Source: Ampullaceana balthica (Eukaryota > Mollusca > Gastropoda > Lymnaeidae). Taken from it: a stretch of DNA of 64,000 nucleotides. Where the stretch lies: the NCBI GenBank assembly GCA_944989445.1, contig CALYLW010000136.1:372001-436000 (forward strand). The letters are read 5' to 3'. Numbering within the stretch: the stretch's first letter is position 1; the number at the start of each line of letters is the position of its first letter. Below, in pieces: positions 34,433 to 46,437 of this stretch. Under the pieces are notes generated by a model. It was not told the origin of the DNA. It made no database searches and saw only the letters and a program-made list of their open reading frames with translations. The translations under genes were made by a program, and so were the position numbers.

Positions 34433-35303
34433 CAGTGGAACCTTTCATAACGAGTAATTCGCATAACAAGCAAAAAAATAAGTGAAGAAGTTGCTCCCTT
34501 AACAAGCGACATTTCGCATAATGAGTTACGCAAAAAGGGGAAGTCTCTTTTTCCCGACATTCATTTGTGAGCGGGACTTCCGCGCTGATGCATGAGTCTG
34601 TGGTTAGCACTCGGCCTGTTAGCGTATTGTTTTCGTGTGTGATCACACGTTTTTACACATTTTGTATTCAGACAGTTTTCGTAATTATTTTATGTGCAAA
34701 GTGTAACAAGCTGTGCTAAAATGTCTTCGAAGAAAAAACCAAAAGAAGACAATCATTAGAGATAAAATAAAATAACTGTTAAAATGAAATGTAAAATCAT
34801 TGAAAAGCGAGAACAAGGTGTGAGCGTGGCTAATCTAGTGCACACATACAATCTGTCAACATCAACGATCTGCACCATTCTCAAGAACAAAAACAAAATT
34901 AAGGAGATAGGTGCTTCAAAGGGAGTGTCAAGATTGTCTACGAAACGGTTACGTATTCTTGATGATGTTGAGAGGTTGCTTCTAATATGGATAAACAAGA
35001 AGCTATTACAAGGCGACACTAGTTAAAAATGATTAATTATTTGTCATATATTCATATTTTTATTTACGTTTTTTGTTTCAAATCTAAATTGTATTCCAAT
35101 TTTTTACACTCCTTAACAATTCATAAGTAATTTATTTGAATAAATGTTAATAAAAAAATTTGAAAAATTAGTATTTTTTCAGCATGGAACGCATTATCGT
35201 ATTTTACATTGATTTATATGGGAAAATTGTTTCGTTTAATGAGTGTTTTGCTTAACATGTAAGATTCTGGAACGAATTATGCTCGTTATGTGAGGTTCCA
35301 CTG
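34433..35303 (+). mobile_element. Tigger/pogo DNA transposon, internally deleted
   Basis: Inverted ends CAGTGGAACCTTTCATAACG and CGTTATGTGAGGTTCCACTG, with TA outside each. The ends contain repeated CATAACGAG-type motifs like human Tigger. It encodes only the N-terminal part of the transposase at 34784-35026. Confidence 0.9.
34784..35026 (+). pseudogene. Truncated pogo/Tigger transposase (CENP-B-type helix-turn-helix)
   Basis: The 80-aa frame starts MKCKIIEKREQGVSVANLVH and continues with LSTSTICTILKNKNKI, the pipsqueak/CENP-B N-terminal helix-turn-helix. It then enters the second domain (LLLIWINKKLLQGD) and stops. An upstream MSSKKKPKED start is separated by stops at 34757-34762. The DDE catalytic domain is missing, so it cannot be an active transposase. 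Confidence 0.8.
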
Positions 35304-35683
35304 TAATTGTTTGTAACTGAGATGTTTCCGTAAGTAACTAAGCATATCTATGTGATAACACTCACAAAATAATTTGGGACTGCCGCATTCTGATAACTTA
35401 ACTATACTACTATAATACAGTCTATGAATATTTACTATAGAACATGATACGATAGTCCCTAGTAACTCTAAAGTCGACTTTTCTGACAAAATAAAATGTA
35501 CCCTAACTTTTAAACAATTTTATTTTAAAAGTTTTTATACTTTTTGTTTCAGCCAATGCATCTTTTTTCTTTTGTTCAGTGAAATATAATTTTCATTTAT
35601 TAATATGATTCATTATCAATTGTTATTTAACAGTTGGCATTATATTTTTTAAAAATTCACAGGTATTTCTCTGGAAGTTTAAA

Positions 35684-38600
35684 ATGTTGGAGATAACATG
35701 TAATGATCGACTTGGGAAGAAAGTCAGGGTGAAGTGCAAGTATCCTTTTTTGTTCAATGAAATGAACTATTTGATCACAAAGTTACACAAATTTAATTGT
35801 AATGCTTAATTACATCATTGAAGCAGAGCTTCCTTGATCTCTGTTTCTTGTTCTTGTTTCATCTAGAGATGTGTCACAAGTGTGAGGCTGGTTGAAGATT
35901 CATCTAGAGCAGGGGTGGACAAACTACCGCCAGGGGTGCCACCGCTCCAGTTTATCTCGGAATTCCGGATTCGTGAAGCTAAATATTTTTATTTTCCGGA
36001 TTCGCAAGTTTTTTATTATTTGGCTTCTGGGTTTTAAAGAATGGGGGAAAAGTCATAATGCGTGGAAAGCCTATTCAGTGAGATGCGAACTCGTTATAAA
36101 TAGGATGGGTACCGTGACCTCTCCCTTCCTTTTGCTCTCATCTCATAGTCACGCGATCGCGCATCGTTCTGCGCATATCAAAAATATACGGAAAAACTTA
36201 GATTAATTATCAAAAGATGAAGAAAAAATGATTGGGGTTTGCATCTAAATTAAACTGACTGGGTTGGAAAAAACATTAATTTATATTTACTTTTTTTCCG
36301 TAATATTTATTTTAAAAAAATAATATTTAGATTAGGATTAGGCCTATGCCTCTACTATGCAATACTAATACTATACTATGTACAGATACATCAATTAAAA
36401 AAAAATTACGACAGTTCAAGTTTAAGGCTAAGGACTTTGACTTTGTGCTTTGGCAATGCTACTAAATAATAATAGTAGGACTGCAGAAATTATCGATTAA
36501 TTTCTCGATTAATCGTTAAAATTTTTATTGATTAAATATCGATTAAAATAATTTTAATCGATAAAAATTCGATTAAATTTTAAGAAAATATTTATAATAA
36601 TTTTAAAAAAATTTTTAGTAATAAATAATTAATTATTAATAATAATTTATTTATATTTTTTACGTACAAACATCTCCCGCGTAATATTAAAATTTATTTT
36701 ATTAATATATGTGGACCGGCAGAAACTAAAAAAAAATTGTGGACAGACAGAAACGAATGCAAGTTAATAAAACGTGGTAAAAATGGCTGACACTATCACC
36801 GCATGGAAACAGGGGAAATAACTCAATAAAAAAATTTTTAAAGTCAAGTTCCTGTTTTTGTTACTTCCCTTGAAATGTTCAGTTTAATGACGTCATAAAT
36901 TTCTATTTTTGGCTTTCATCAAAATTATCAATTAATTAATCGATAATTTTTCAAAAGTTAACAATTAAATTTAAATTAATCGATAACAGCCCTAAATAAT
37001 AGTAATTTTCACGGTTACTTCTCGTTTGGTAATTTAATGTTAAGTAATTATCCAATAGTTACAATAGGAGTAGTAATTGTAATTCTAAACCAAACCTAAA
37101 TTATAGTTAATACTATTCATTTTTATTAGGCCTCTACTCTTACAAGTTAAACAGTATATAAGTACGAGATAAAGACCTATAGTCTAAAAACAATAATAAT
37201 TATTTAATTTTGAAACTACTATAAACTATAATTTATGTAAAAAAATATGTGTTAATTTCAAAACAAACCCATAAAATGACTTAAAACAAAGATATAAAAT
37301 TCAAAATAATAATTATTTATTTAATTAATCATATTATAATATACTAGATTGTTCCGGGGCGCCGTGGCGCCTTCGGCGCCCACTTCTTTTAGGGCGCCTA
37401 CGGCGCCCACCTTATTCATAAGCAAAAATTAAACTTGCTGAAATGTTCACAAAGTATTTTTATAGGGGCCGTCCATAAAGTACGCCACTTTTTTTGTCAA
37501 AACCCCAAGTAACTTATCCTTGTTTGATAAATACGAAATATTAAACTTCCTGAAATGTACACAAAGTATTTTATAATTATAAATCATCAAATCCTATTTT
37601 TACATCGTTCCCTTTTTCCAAAATTAAGATATAAGCTAAAGCAATGACGTCATATAATATATTTTTTACAGCGCGTCTTTAATTTGTAATTAATTTGCAC
37701 ACCTTTTGATGCACACCTTGTGTTAAATATAAGATCAACCAATGACGTCATATTAAATATTTTTACAGCGCTAATCACCACACGATTTTTTAAAACTGCT
37801 ATAGACTGTTGTACATCATCAGCGTTCCACATCCAATGAGTGAGCCACTTGGGCTTTTATATTATTTATATAAATAATATGAAATATTAGTGTAAGATAT
37901 TATAAGGGAATTCCATATTATAGATACTCTAAATAGGCATAGGCACGTTTCTTTTGTATTGTACATACTGCCTAGCCTATACTATATATATATTTATTTT
38001 TTTTTCTTTAAACTTTTGCGAATGCGATATAAATATTGCCGAAATGGTAAAAAGTGTTCAACACACATGATGATGGATTTAAGTGGTTGGAAAATGAAAA
38101 TTACAGTGGCCAGTGTCACTTCGTTACATTTAAATTTTCAGGGTTTGAAAAATTTATAAAAGAATTTTCAGGATTCAAGAAATTTTTAAAAAGGGATTTC
38201 AGGGTTCATAGCTTCAAGTGAGTGGCACCCCTGACTGCGGGATTATTCTGCGGTCCATAAATATGTACATGTTGCGATCTTATGTGGCTTTTAATTTTAT
38301 TTGTTTAGAATTTTAGCTATTTCTTGAAATTTGATTCGAATCTATGGATATAAAATGGATTTTATGGCTACATACTACATTGATTAGAATTGATTAGTGA
38401 TAGTTATTCATTAATTGTTAACATCCTTATTCGAAACTGCATTTTGCCTCAACCGGAAGTGGCTTTTGTTTGTGATTTACATATTGACGGTTTTGTGAAA
38501 ATTGTCATTTAAAAGTGAATAGATATAGATTTAACCACGATTGCTGCTAAAAAAGAAAGATTTAGGTCGAAAGTTGTTAATCACGATTGGACCGCTAAAT

Positions 38601-40933
38601 ATTGCTTCACAAGCGTTGGCATCAAAGCAGTCTGCTTGCTGTGCCGTGAGTTTGTGAGCGTCTTTAAGGAGTACTACTTAAAAAGACACCACCAGACAAA
38701 GTATGTGGATTTCGGGCATAATTTAATGAACGAAGAAAAGAAAAAGAAATTACAAGGAGTTGGTTAATAATTTAAAGAAGCATCAAACTGTTTTCACCAA
38801 ACAATCTTTAATAAAAGATGCTGCAACCGATGCCAGTTTTATACCGTCCCATAAGATTATATAACGGAACACGTCTTTTCTGACAATGAGTTGCTTGTCA
38901 GATTCAGCAAGTCTAAGAACAGATAAATGTTGACTGACTGCAATTTGAATGCAGTTTTCGAATCACAGCCAGTAAACTGGTTCCACAGTTCAAGAACGAT
39001 ATCCAAATTTGTGAAAAGTTACATACTTCTCATTTATTATAATTGTACTCTATGGTCAGCTTATATGTAAATTATGTTCCTACTTCTACATAGTTATTAT
39101 TACAGGTAACAATAAACATTTGTTGAAATAACAATGTATAGTTAAATCTTATTATCAAATTAGAAACGGTTTCAGTTAGTATTTTAAAATGTAATGTACA
39201 TTTGTAATAGAGTGTGAATGTGAAATAAAATGACAAGAACATGGTTATAATCATTAAAGTATATTTAGACGTTGTCAATTGTAACTGAGGTAGACAAAAT
39301 ATATATGCGGCCCGCCTATAACAATAAAATTTTCAATGCGGCCCTCCTTAGAAAAAGTTTGCCCACCCCTGATCTAGAGTAGTCTTATACTACTCTTGTC
39401 ACTGTCTATTCCATGCTGGTGTGGTCTTCCTTTGCCCCAGAAACCAAAGTGCTAGTTGTTGTTGGCTTGCAAAGCATTTTAGATAATGGGCATGAGTCAA
39501 TAAAACTGCTGGTTGTGTTTAGCTCTCACCAACTTTCTCATTTCCTGGTTCCATATGTGATTTATTTTCATTTTATCTGCTGCTTCTTTGCTTCAACTTA
39601 AACACCTAATATTAAAGAGTTCTTTTTGATGGCTTAACATGGATGTGGCACTGTTAGTGTCACATTTTTAGGCTTGAAAAAAAAAGAGTTAATTAGACTA
39701 GGACTTTTCTCCATCTATAGTCTATAGCCTTGTTTTGTCATTAATTAACAGGGCACTTACGGTAGCTGTTTGTGTTTTATAATATATATTTTCATTCTTT
39801 TGTAATTATTATCATATTTTACTTAATGGGTTAAAGCGATGATGACACTATTGGAGACCTCAAGAAACTAATAGCAGCACAAACGGGAACAAGGGCTGAC
39901 AAAATTGTTCTTAAAAAATGGTGGGTAAAGTAAAACAATCAACATATGCATGTAAATTGAACTTTTAAAATACATAGCTGTTAAAAAAAATAAAGATTTT
40001 CAAATTCCAACAGTTGTTAAAAACTACTGTTACCACCTCTTCAATTTTTACCCTTTTATTTCTCCTATTATAGTCATCATATTTTTCTTTCTAATTAATT
40101 TATAAATGTCTTAATTGTTATTATATTGGTATTTAAATAAGGCAATATAAATAGTTTTCCTTAAACGTTTACAAAATAATTGAAAAATTTGGCTGGATAG
40201 ATGGGTAAATATAATAATTCAATATTTGTGTCATATTTTTCAGGTACACAATTTTCAAAGACCATGTAACACTTGGAGATTGTATCCTTTAATTAATTTA
40301 TTAAGACATTCTTATTAAGTTTGAAACTTTCTATTAAAAAACATTCATTTTATTACCCGGAATTGACGGCCAGTCACTTTATAATTCTTTTAAAAAAATA
40401 ATAATCTATGTTGACTGTACAGTTCAACTTCTTTAATATACTGGCCTTTTCTTGTAATCTTACTGCATTTTCATCTGTAGTGATCATTATTTTCTTTTTA
40501 ATTAAAGTCTAGACGTGTGACATAAATTTTTACCCATTTTCACATGTACTGTATATTCCAGCGTTTAAGGTGAATTTTACCCTCTAAAAATCTTCTCAAA
40601 AGTCCAGGTTTGTCTTATACACCGTGTGGTCTTGTAAGGAGAAAATGGCTTAAAACCTATATTTTAACAGGAAAAGTGTGTGCTAAAAATACCTTTATTC
40701 AAATTTAATCATAACTAGGATTTTACTGTGTGCTTACTCAGTTCAGGTTCCCTTTTTATGTTTCTTATGAAATTTATATTATTTACTATTTACTACAATT
40801 CAAACATGTTCTTCTTGTTGAATGAAGATTTGCACCATTCACCTTAAAACTTCTTGAAATAGAGTTATAAAGCTTAACTAGTTTTACAGATGAAATACAT
40901 GATGGCATGAATTTAGAACTCTACTACCAGTGA
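35684..40933 (+). CDS. UBL5: Ubiquitin-like protein 5 (Hub1), four exons
   Basis: 73-aa ubiquitin-fold protein that binds the spliceosome non-covalently (Snu66/SART1 in yeast and human) and supports pre-mRNA splicing; it is also implicated in the mitochondrial unfolded-protein response. Coding exons: 35684-35739, 39837-39920, 40244-40281, 40890-40933. Phases 2, 2 and 1 join cleanly to 222 nt. The protein starts [18 protein letters not shown], continues [20 protein letters not shown] and [20 protein letters not shown], and ends LYYQ. That C-terminal double tyrosine plus one residue, not di-glycine, is diagnostic of Hub1. Length equals human UBL5. An acceptor at 35661-35662 places a 5'UTR intron just before the start codon. 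Intron 1 (4.1 kb) is mostly a nested hAT insertion. Confidence 0.97.
36476..36994. mobile_element. Third-level hAT-like insertion, AATCGATT-rich
   Basis: Starts TAGGACTGCAGAAATTATCG and ends CGATAACAGCCCTA, with the perfect 8-bp duplication AATAATAG (36468-36475 and 36995-37002). Same family as 8361-8802. It gives three nested insertions in one intron. Confidence 0.9.
37348..37405. repeat. GC-rich palindrome cluster
   Basis: Two adjacent hairpins built on GGCGCC: GGCGCCTTCGGCGCC and GGGCGCCTACGGCGCCC. The surrounding DNA is about 75% AT. A solitary GGGGCCGTCCATAAA end (as at 47266) follows at 37465. It may mark the end of a further element inside the nested hAT. Confidence 0.75.
38530..38766 (+). 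pseudogene. BED-finger hAT transposase fragment (ZBED-like)
   Basis: The frame reads [20 protein letters not shown] then [13 protein letters not shown], matching the C-x2-C...H-H zinc-binding BED finger at the N-terminus of hAT transposases and their domesticated ZBED relatives. Stops follow within 100 bp, and the rest of the transposase (to about 39000) is scattered over frames. Part of the outer hAT element. Confidence 0.75.
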
Positions 40934-43706
40934 TGGACACCCTGCTTACTTTTTTATCTGTTACTGATTTTTTTGTTCAAAGTACATGATTCCTTTACAA
41001 TTTTCATTGGTAAACTCTGTTTAAGATAAACATGCTTGGTAAAAGGTGGGGATTATTTAAAATTTTTGTTCCTACGCATTGAGATGTATTAGATTTCAGA
41101 TTTCATTTTGAAAAATATTATTTTTAAAAACTCTTCTTTGTCTAAGACTACTATTTTCTATCTATCAAACTATCATAAAAAGACATGCTCATAATTTTTC
41201 TCTGAATTATTCATGATTAATTAAAAAAGTGGGTGCACATCAAGTTTTGTAAATAAATTAAAACACAATATGAATGAAATTCTTCTCACCGATTTTGTTA
41301 TTTTTGTAGAGTGAAGAAAGTTACTCAGCTTCTTGTAATTAATATATTACTTAATTATTTTCTGATCAATTGTGAACGGGCGAATAAAAAGTATACCTTT
41401 TGTGCATGGAGATCTTTAACCATTTTTAGAGTTTAAAAAAATATTATATTACTTTCTTACTTTGGGTTGACTGGCAGGGTTCTTTTCTCGTTGATTGATT
41501 ACATGTAAATATAGTAACAAGAATAATGCAGAAGCACTGCATTGAATAGTGTTCATAATAATACTTGAGGGATCTTTTACTGATAGCATCAAAATAAATC
41601 TACAAAATTTACTGAATATTGCTAGCTAATAACCTGGAACATAAGATAAAGGGATTAAAGGAAAATTAAATTTTTTTTGCTATTTGTTTTGTCTAATGCT
41701 TCTGTATAGTAGGGGAAAAAAAAGTTTTAAAGTCAAAGCCATGGTTTTTCTCAAAGAGTTGCAGTTTGCTAGATTCCATACAAAAAAATCTACCAGCAAT
41801 ATTAGGAGAGAACCAATGTTCCCTCTAAGGTTCTTTGGTCTGAGTGCAAAGTAAAAAAAACTTGTATGCCAAGATGCACAGCATCCATTTTTGTGAATTA
41901 TTTTACATAATTTGCTGCGCAGTAATTCTAAACCACTGCACAGCAGCAGTGAGATAGCTGCGCAGCTTAAAGGGTATATTGGAGAGAACCCAAAGAAAAA
42001 TTCAAATCTTCTATCTCTTGGTTGTGCCATGGTTGTTAAACTTAAACACCACTCATTTAAAAAGGTCTTGACAAGTTCACTCTTCATTATTCATGGCATT
42101 AAAATTTATTACTGGGGCATGTAAATGAAAGTTGTGGAAATATATTTATAATGCCTTATTAAAAATAATGAAATTTGATACAATTTCAAAATTAATTTTT
42201 CAACCCAATTAATATACTATGGAATTTTTTTTTAATGAAGAAGTGATCTCAGCCGCTATCTGATAATCAAAGTGTTAAAAAAATTTCCAAGACTTTGATA
42301 GAGAGTTTCATTTTCTACCAAATTAACAGAAAGAACTGTTAAAAACTTGTTAGGCATCCATTTCTAAGTGGTTTTGTTAAAAACCTATTACTTAAAAAGA
42401 ACATTTTAAAAATTATTGCATAGATGAAGATGTGAGCTAAAAGAATGTATAGAGTCAAATTTCATGGATCCCTCAATTAGATAAACAAATGTATTATTTT
42501 TTGTCTAATGACAGGGTGTACATACATTTTTGTCAACAAGGGGGTGTAGATATATTATTTTTGTCAAATTAAGGGGCATTTTTAATATTTTGTCAAATGA
42601 GGGGGGTGTAATTTGTAAGTCATATTTTACGGATGAAGGGTGTAATTAAATAGTTTCAGTGAAATGAGAGGGTGTAGATGAATTATTTGCCTAATGATGT
42701 TTTCACCAAATCTTACACAAGGGTTCTTATTGTTGCTAAGTTACAAAATTTTGTGAACAGGAAAATTCCCCTAATCACCTATGTTTTATTTAATATGCTG
42801 CTATTAATGCTATAAATACTATAATTTCCACATGGTTAAAAGGAGAAAAAGTATTACCAAATACAAATAAAGACCATGGAATGCTAGTGATGATTAAAAA
42901 TCACCTTGCTTAACAAAATAAAATCATCAATTTGATCAACAAGGAAGTGAATTATCAGAGCCCAACCTAAAACCAATGACTAAGTCTAAGTTCAGTGACA
43001 TTCAGGAAGGGTGTGACAATTTTGGAAATGATAAACGATAGATTAGATTCAATATGTTTGGTTTTGTTTATATTTATTTCAATTTGCTTTCGTTACATTT
43101 GAGAACCAGTTTTTTTTAGGTTTTACTCTCATAAATAAAACTTGACTTATAATAAAATAAAAAGTGGCCTGCCAAAAAGGAGTCATAAATGGAGATCTAG
43201 ATTGAAGAAAAACTTAAATGTATCATTTAAAGTTAAGGCCAATCATCTCTGATCAGTTAGTTTTTAGAAGTGGTTTGGATAAAATTAGTCAGCAAGGAGA
43301 AATAATGAATTTTGATAATCTGTTATTGTATCATATATAATTTCATATTTCCATTTATATTGATTAAAACAAAAACTTTCATACAAAATTGAGACACTGG
43401 TGTCATTTTATGTGATTATTTTAATAAATGAAACTTTATTAATTTTTTGTACTCATTTCTTTGGTTATGAACAAGATTTAATAAGTTTGACAACATGATA
43501 ATATTTTTTTTTGTTGTAAAAATGGTCAAAAAATATAGAAAAATATGTGCATTTTTGGAATGAAATACATGTACATGAATTTGTGGAATGAAAGTATGAA
43601 AGCATTCTCATTTCATATGCCACCATTCTGCTTTACCACAGAGAATTCCACTTAACAATTAACTTTGAGAAAAAATTATTTGTTGCACAAAAACTGAATA
43701 CTAAAT
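40934..43706. other. UBL5 / IRF convergent intergenic region
   Basis: The 3'UTRs of both genes must lie here. A minus-strand AATAAA at 43435-43440 is 267 bp past the IRF stop. A degenerate 40-50-bp repeat around TTTTGTCAAATGAGGGGGTG occurs about five times at 42480-42690. A MITE is listed separately. No other gene seen. Confidence 0.45.
41814..41981. mobile_element. 168-bp hAT MITE
   Basis: Starts CAATGTTCCCTCTAAGG and ends AAAGGGTATATTG, flanked by the perfect 8-bp duplication GAGAGAAC (41806-41813 and 41982-41989). Same family as 14580-14718. Confidence 0.9.
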
Positions 43707-45386
43707 CTAAGATTTAAGACTAATCTTTTTCACTTCATCCAGAAATTTGTCATATGAATCATATGATGAGTAAAATTGGCCAGATGTGTTGCTCATGCTT
43801 GATGACTGAGACATGTGTTTGGCAGCAGCTTGGTGCTTGACAACAATATGGATCAAGATACTGTTCATGGGGTTGTAATGGGACTTCTTAATTTCTTGAC
43901 CCAGGGTCAGTATAAAAAATGGTTTGGGTAATTCCTTTTTCGACCCATCTGGGCCTTCGGAGCAGGTTTGAAATGAATGGCGAAATTTGGCAAAGTCGAA
44001 TGCCAATGTCGGAACTTGGTTTCTGCGTTGTAGCTGTGTGCTCTCAGTTGTTCCATTGGTTAAGAAGACCCTTGTTCTACAAAGGCGTTGCACAAAAATG
44101 TCTCCATCTTTCATGGTTATCACAATACCTCTCTCCATATTGTCCAACAAATCGTTAATCAAGCCGCTTTGGTCAGCATTGATCTCACCGGGGCATTGAT
44201 CTAAGCTTGGCAAAGCGATCTGGTTGACGTCTTTTGGTCCAAAAAGAGTTTCCTCAAATTTCCTATCATTGAGGTTCAATTGGCTGGTGTTGCTGTAATA
44301 GAGTCTACATCCATTTCCTTGAACAATCTTGGTCAAAACCTGATGACTGGGCGAACCATAAACAACAGTGACATCCATTGAGTTACTGTTATCCTGCAGA
44401 GATCCTAATCTTAGGCCGTTGCCAAGGGATGCGGTGGCGCTGCTGAGACTCTGGGCTGTGCCACCTTCCATGCTCAGGTTCAGACTTGGTGTGGTCAAAC
44501 TGGAGATGGAGGCTGGGAGCTCCATGTTGGCTAAAACACACAGGTCTGTGCTGTCAACAGACATGAGATCAGCCGGCAAGCTTGCCATGATTTCACCGTT
44601 CTCTGACTGTGTGTTTTCATTGTCTGTGTTGTAGGCGCTCACCTCAGACATTACTGTTGTTGATCTCCCATGTGCATCGTTAACAGAATACTGAGGGATA
44701 CATTCATCCATGTATTGAGATTTGTAGCCTGAAAACTCTGAAATGTCATTCTGATCAAGAAAAGGTTTGGGGCAATCATTCAACATGCTTAAAAAAGAAG
44801 TGGGATTTTCTTTTCTGACATTGAATTGTGAATAATTTGAACCACAGTTCTCATCATCATAAACAACAGTGGGTACGTTTGTATGCTGATCACCACCAAT
44901 ATATTTTAAGAAGTTTGGTGGTGAATTTGGAGGCTCTTCCAGATAGTCCTTGCGATAGGGGGAATTCCCTTGATGAGAATTACAGCTTGCTTGACTGTTA
45001 CAGGAATCTGTGTCAAGCTCACAAACTCTTTTCATCACTGGAACATCCACAAACTTATAAACTCTGTACGGGTTGACATCTTCAATTCGATGTTGCTCTG
45101 GCACTTCCTTGATTTCAGGAATTTTTTTCAATGCACAACGTAGACGAGTTTTCCATACTGGATACTCCAGTTTGTCACCATCTTGATATTTTCCTGTGTA
45201 CTTGGCCCACTCCCTGAATATTTTGGAGTCTTCCTCTACCCATTCCTTGTTATTAAAATGGCGCCATGGAATTCTAAACGTCCTCTCTTCTTTGTTTTCC
45301 CAAACCAACCCTGGACATTCAGCCATGTTGATCATTCTTTCCAGCCATGGGCGCAAACGTTTGCGAGACTCCCTGTGATTCTCCAT
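43707..45386 (-). CDS. Interferon regulatory factor, single coding exon
   Basis: 559-aa nuclear transcription factor. The N-terminal winged-helix IRF domain (residues 8-115) has the tryptophan pentad W14, W29, W41, W49, W60 and recognition helix WKTRLRCALKK. That is closest to the IRF4/8 type (WKTRLRCALNK), with Lys where vertebrates have Asn. A 220-residue acidic, serine- and asparagine-rich linker follows. The IRF-association (SMAD/FHA-like) domain, about 337-520, runs from MDVTVVYGSPSHQVLTKIVQ to PKPFFILTLGQEI. The whole protein is one uninterrupted exon. A 3' splice site (TTGTTTGCAG) one base before the ATG shows a 5'UTR intron of about 880 bp; a donor at 46266-46267 would fit. Invertebrate IRFs act in innate immunity. 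I give no symbol because mollusc IRFs do not map one-to-one onto vertebrate members. Confidence 0.96.
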   Translation of the reverse strand: MENHRESRKRLRPWLERMINMAECPGLVWENKEERTFRIPWRHFNNKEWVEEDSKIFREWAKYTGKYQDGDKLEYPVWKTRLRCALKKIPEIKEVPEQHRIEDVNPYRVYKFVDVPVMKRVCELDTDSCNSQASCNSHQGNSPYRKDYLEEPPNSPPNFLKYIGGDQHTNVPTVVYDDENCGSNYSQFNVRKENPTSFLSMLNDCPKPFLDQNDISEFSGYKSQYMDECIPQYSVNDAHGRSTTVMSEVSAYNTDNENTQSENGEIMASLPADLMSVDSTDLCVLANMELPASISSLTTPSLNLSMEGGTAQSLSSATASLGNGLRLGSLQDNSNSMDVTVVYGSPSHQVLTKIVQGNGCRLYYSNTSQLNLNDRKFEETLFGPKDVNQIALPSLDQCPGEINADQSGLINDLLDNMERGIVITMKDGDIFVQRLCRTRVFLTNGTTESTQLQRRNQVPTLAFDFAKFRHSFQTCSEGPDGSKKELPKPFFILTLGQEIKKSHYNPMNSILIHIVVKHQAAAKHMSQSSSMSNTSGQFYSSYDSYDKFLDEVKKISLKS

Positions 45387-46359
45387 TCTGCAAACAAAAA
45401 TGTAAAATTAATAGACTGGTAATTAGATGTATAAATTTTAATTAAGACAATTTGTACAACAGAAACATGTCTGATACAATATATAACCACAATATTAGTT
45501 TAAGCGCTACATACCATTGAAACACCTTAACAAAAACAATATATATTAATATTTATTTAAATATCTAGCAACTGAATTAATATATTATTTGAATTGTTTC
45601 ACTAATAATACTAATAAGCACTAGTTTCTTAAAGTCTTAAAATTCCCTCTTCAATTTTGATGGAGAAAGCTTAAACTTATGTATAAATGCATCATATAAT
45701 ATTTTTAATTGAAAGTTTGACATATTTTTTTTTATATTTCTTTTTTTGGTCAGAGCAAGGCTAATAGTAAGTAATACTAATACTATTAGATTTAGAGCAA
45801 TAGCTAATAATAATAAATATAATTTTTAAAATAAAACAAAATGTATGTTTCTAATAATTTATTGCATTTAATTTTGCTTCTTGTTTACGTTTACCCTCAA
45901 TTACTAATATGTAGTTTAAGTAGCCTAATTATTAGACTAATTAGACCAACTAAGTAAATAATAAATATTAACCTACGACTAACTGATGAGATATCTACGT
46001 GAACGTGGCTGTCGACTGTCGATACTGCCGTGTATTATTATATACATTAAATTAATAGTAATAATAATAATTTAATAATTAACAATTACTAGTAGCCTAA
46101 TTGTAAATATAATAGTAAAATAGTACACGTATTAGACGTATAGTGTATAAGTATAGTCTAGTACTAGTAAGTAGTAAGAGTAAATACATGTAGTTTTAAA
46201 ATTTAAAACTATTTACTATTTAAATTAAATACAGTTTCAGTTTTATACAGTAGTTAAAATAGTTTACCTTCTCTTGCTAATCTTGTGTTAGATTCTTAGA
46301 CCTTTACCTTTCGTAACAAATTTTGAGCATATATTATATAATTAGAGAGCCTCGCTCTG

Positions 46360-46368
46360 TTTTTTATA
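46360..46368 (-). promoter_or_regulatory. Candidate TATA box of the IRF gene
   Basis: TATAAAAAA on the minus strand. It lies about 92 bp upstream of a good donor (AGAAG|GTAAAC, at 46267) that could end a 5'UTR exon spliced to 45387. Position fits; transcription start not proven. Confidence 0.45.
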
Positions 46369-46437
46369 CCAATTTTGGATTAGTTGGAAATAAAATTAAA
46401 ATTCCACAGAAACCTCCATCGTATTTTCAGATTCTTC

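Larger units (their letters stand above)
35931..38233. mobile_element. Nested hAT element of the 22055-23714 family
   Basis: Starts CAGGGGTGCCACCGCTCCAG and ends AGTGAGTGGCACCCCTG. It is inverted relative to the intron 6 copy of the GABA-B gene. Flanking octamers ACTACCGC and ACTGCGGG agree at five of eight positions, consistent with an old duplication. The shared segment with a TATA-like TTATAAATAGGA lies near 36090. It is itself interrupted by 36476-36994. Confidence 0.82.
35910..39371. mobile_element. Outer hAT transposon (3.46 kb) in UBL5 intron 1
   Basis: Ends CAGGGGTGGACAAACT and AGTTTGCCCACCCCTG, with the perfect 8-bp duplication ATCTAGAG (35902-35909 and 39372-39379). It contains a decayed BED-finger transposase (38530-38766) and a second hAT element at 35931-38233. 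Without that insertion it would be about 1.15 kb. Confidence 0.93.

Noticed and set aside
44368..45076. Plus-strand open frames inside the IRF gene
   Set aside because: Antisense shadows of a long GC-richer coding exon.
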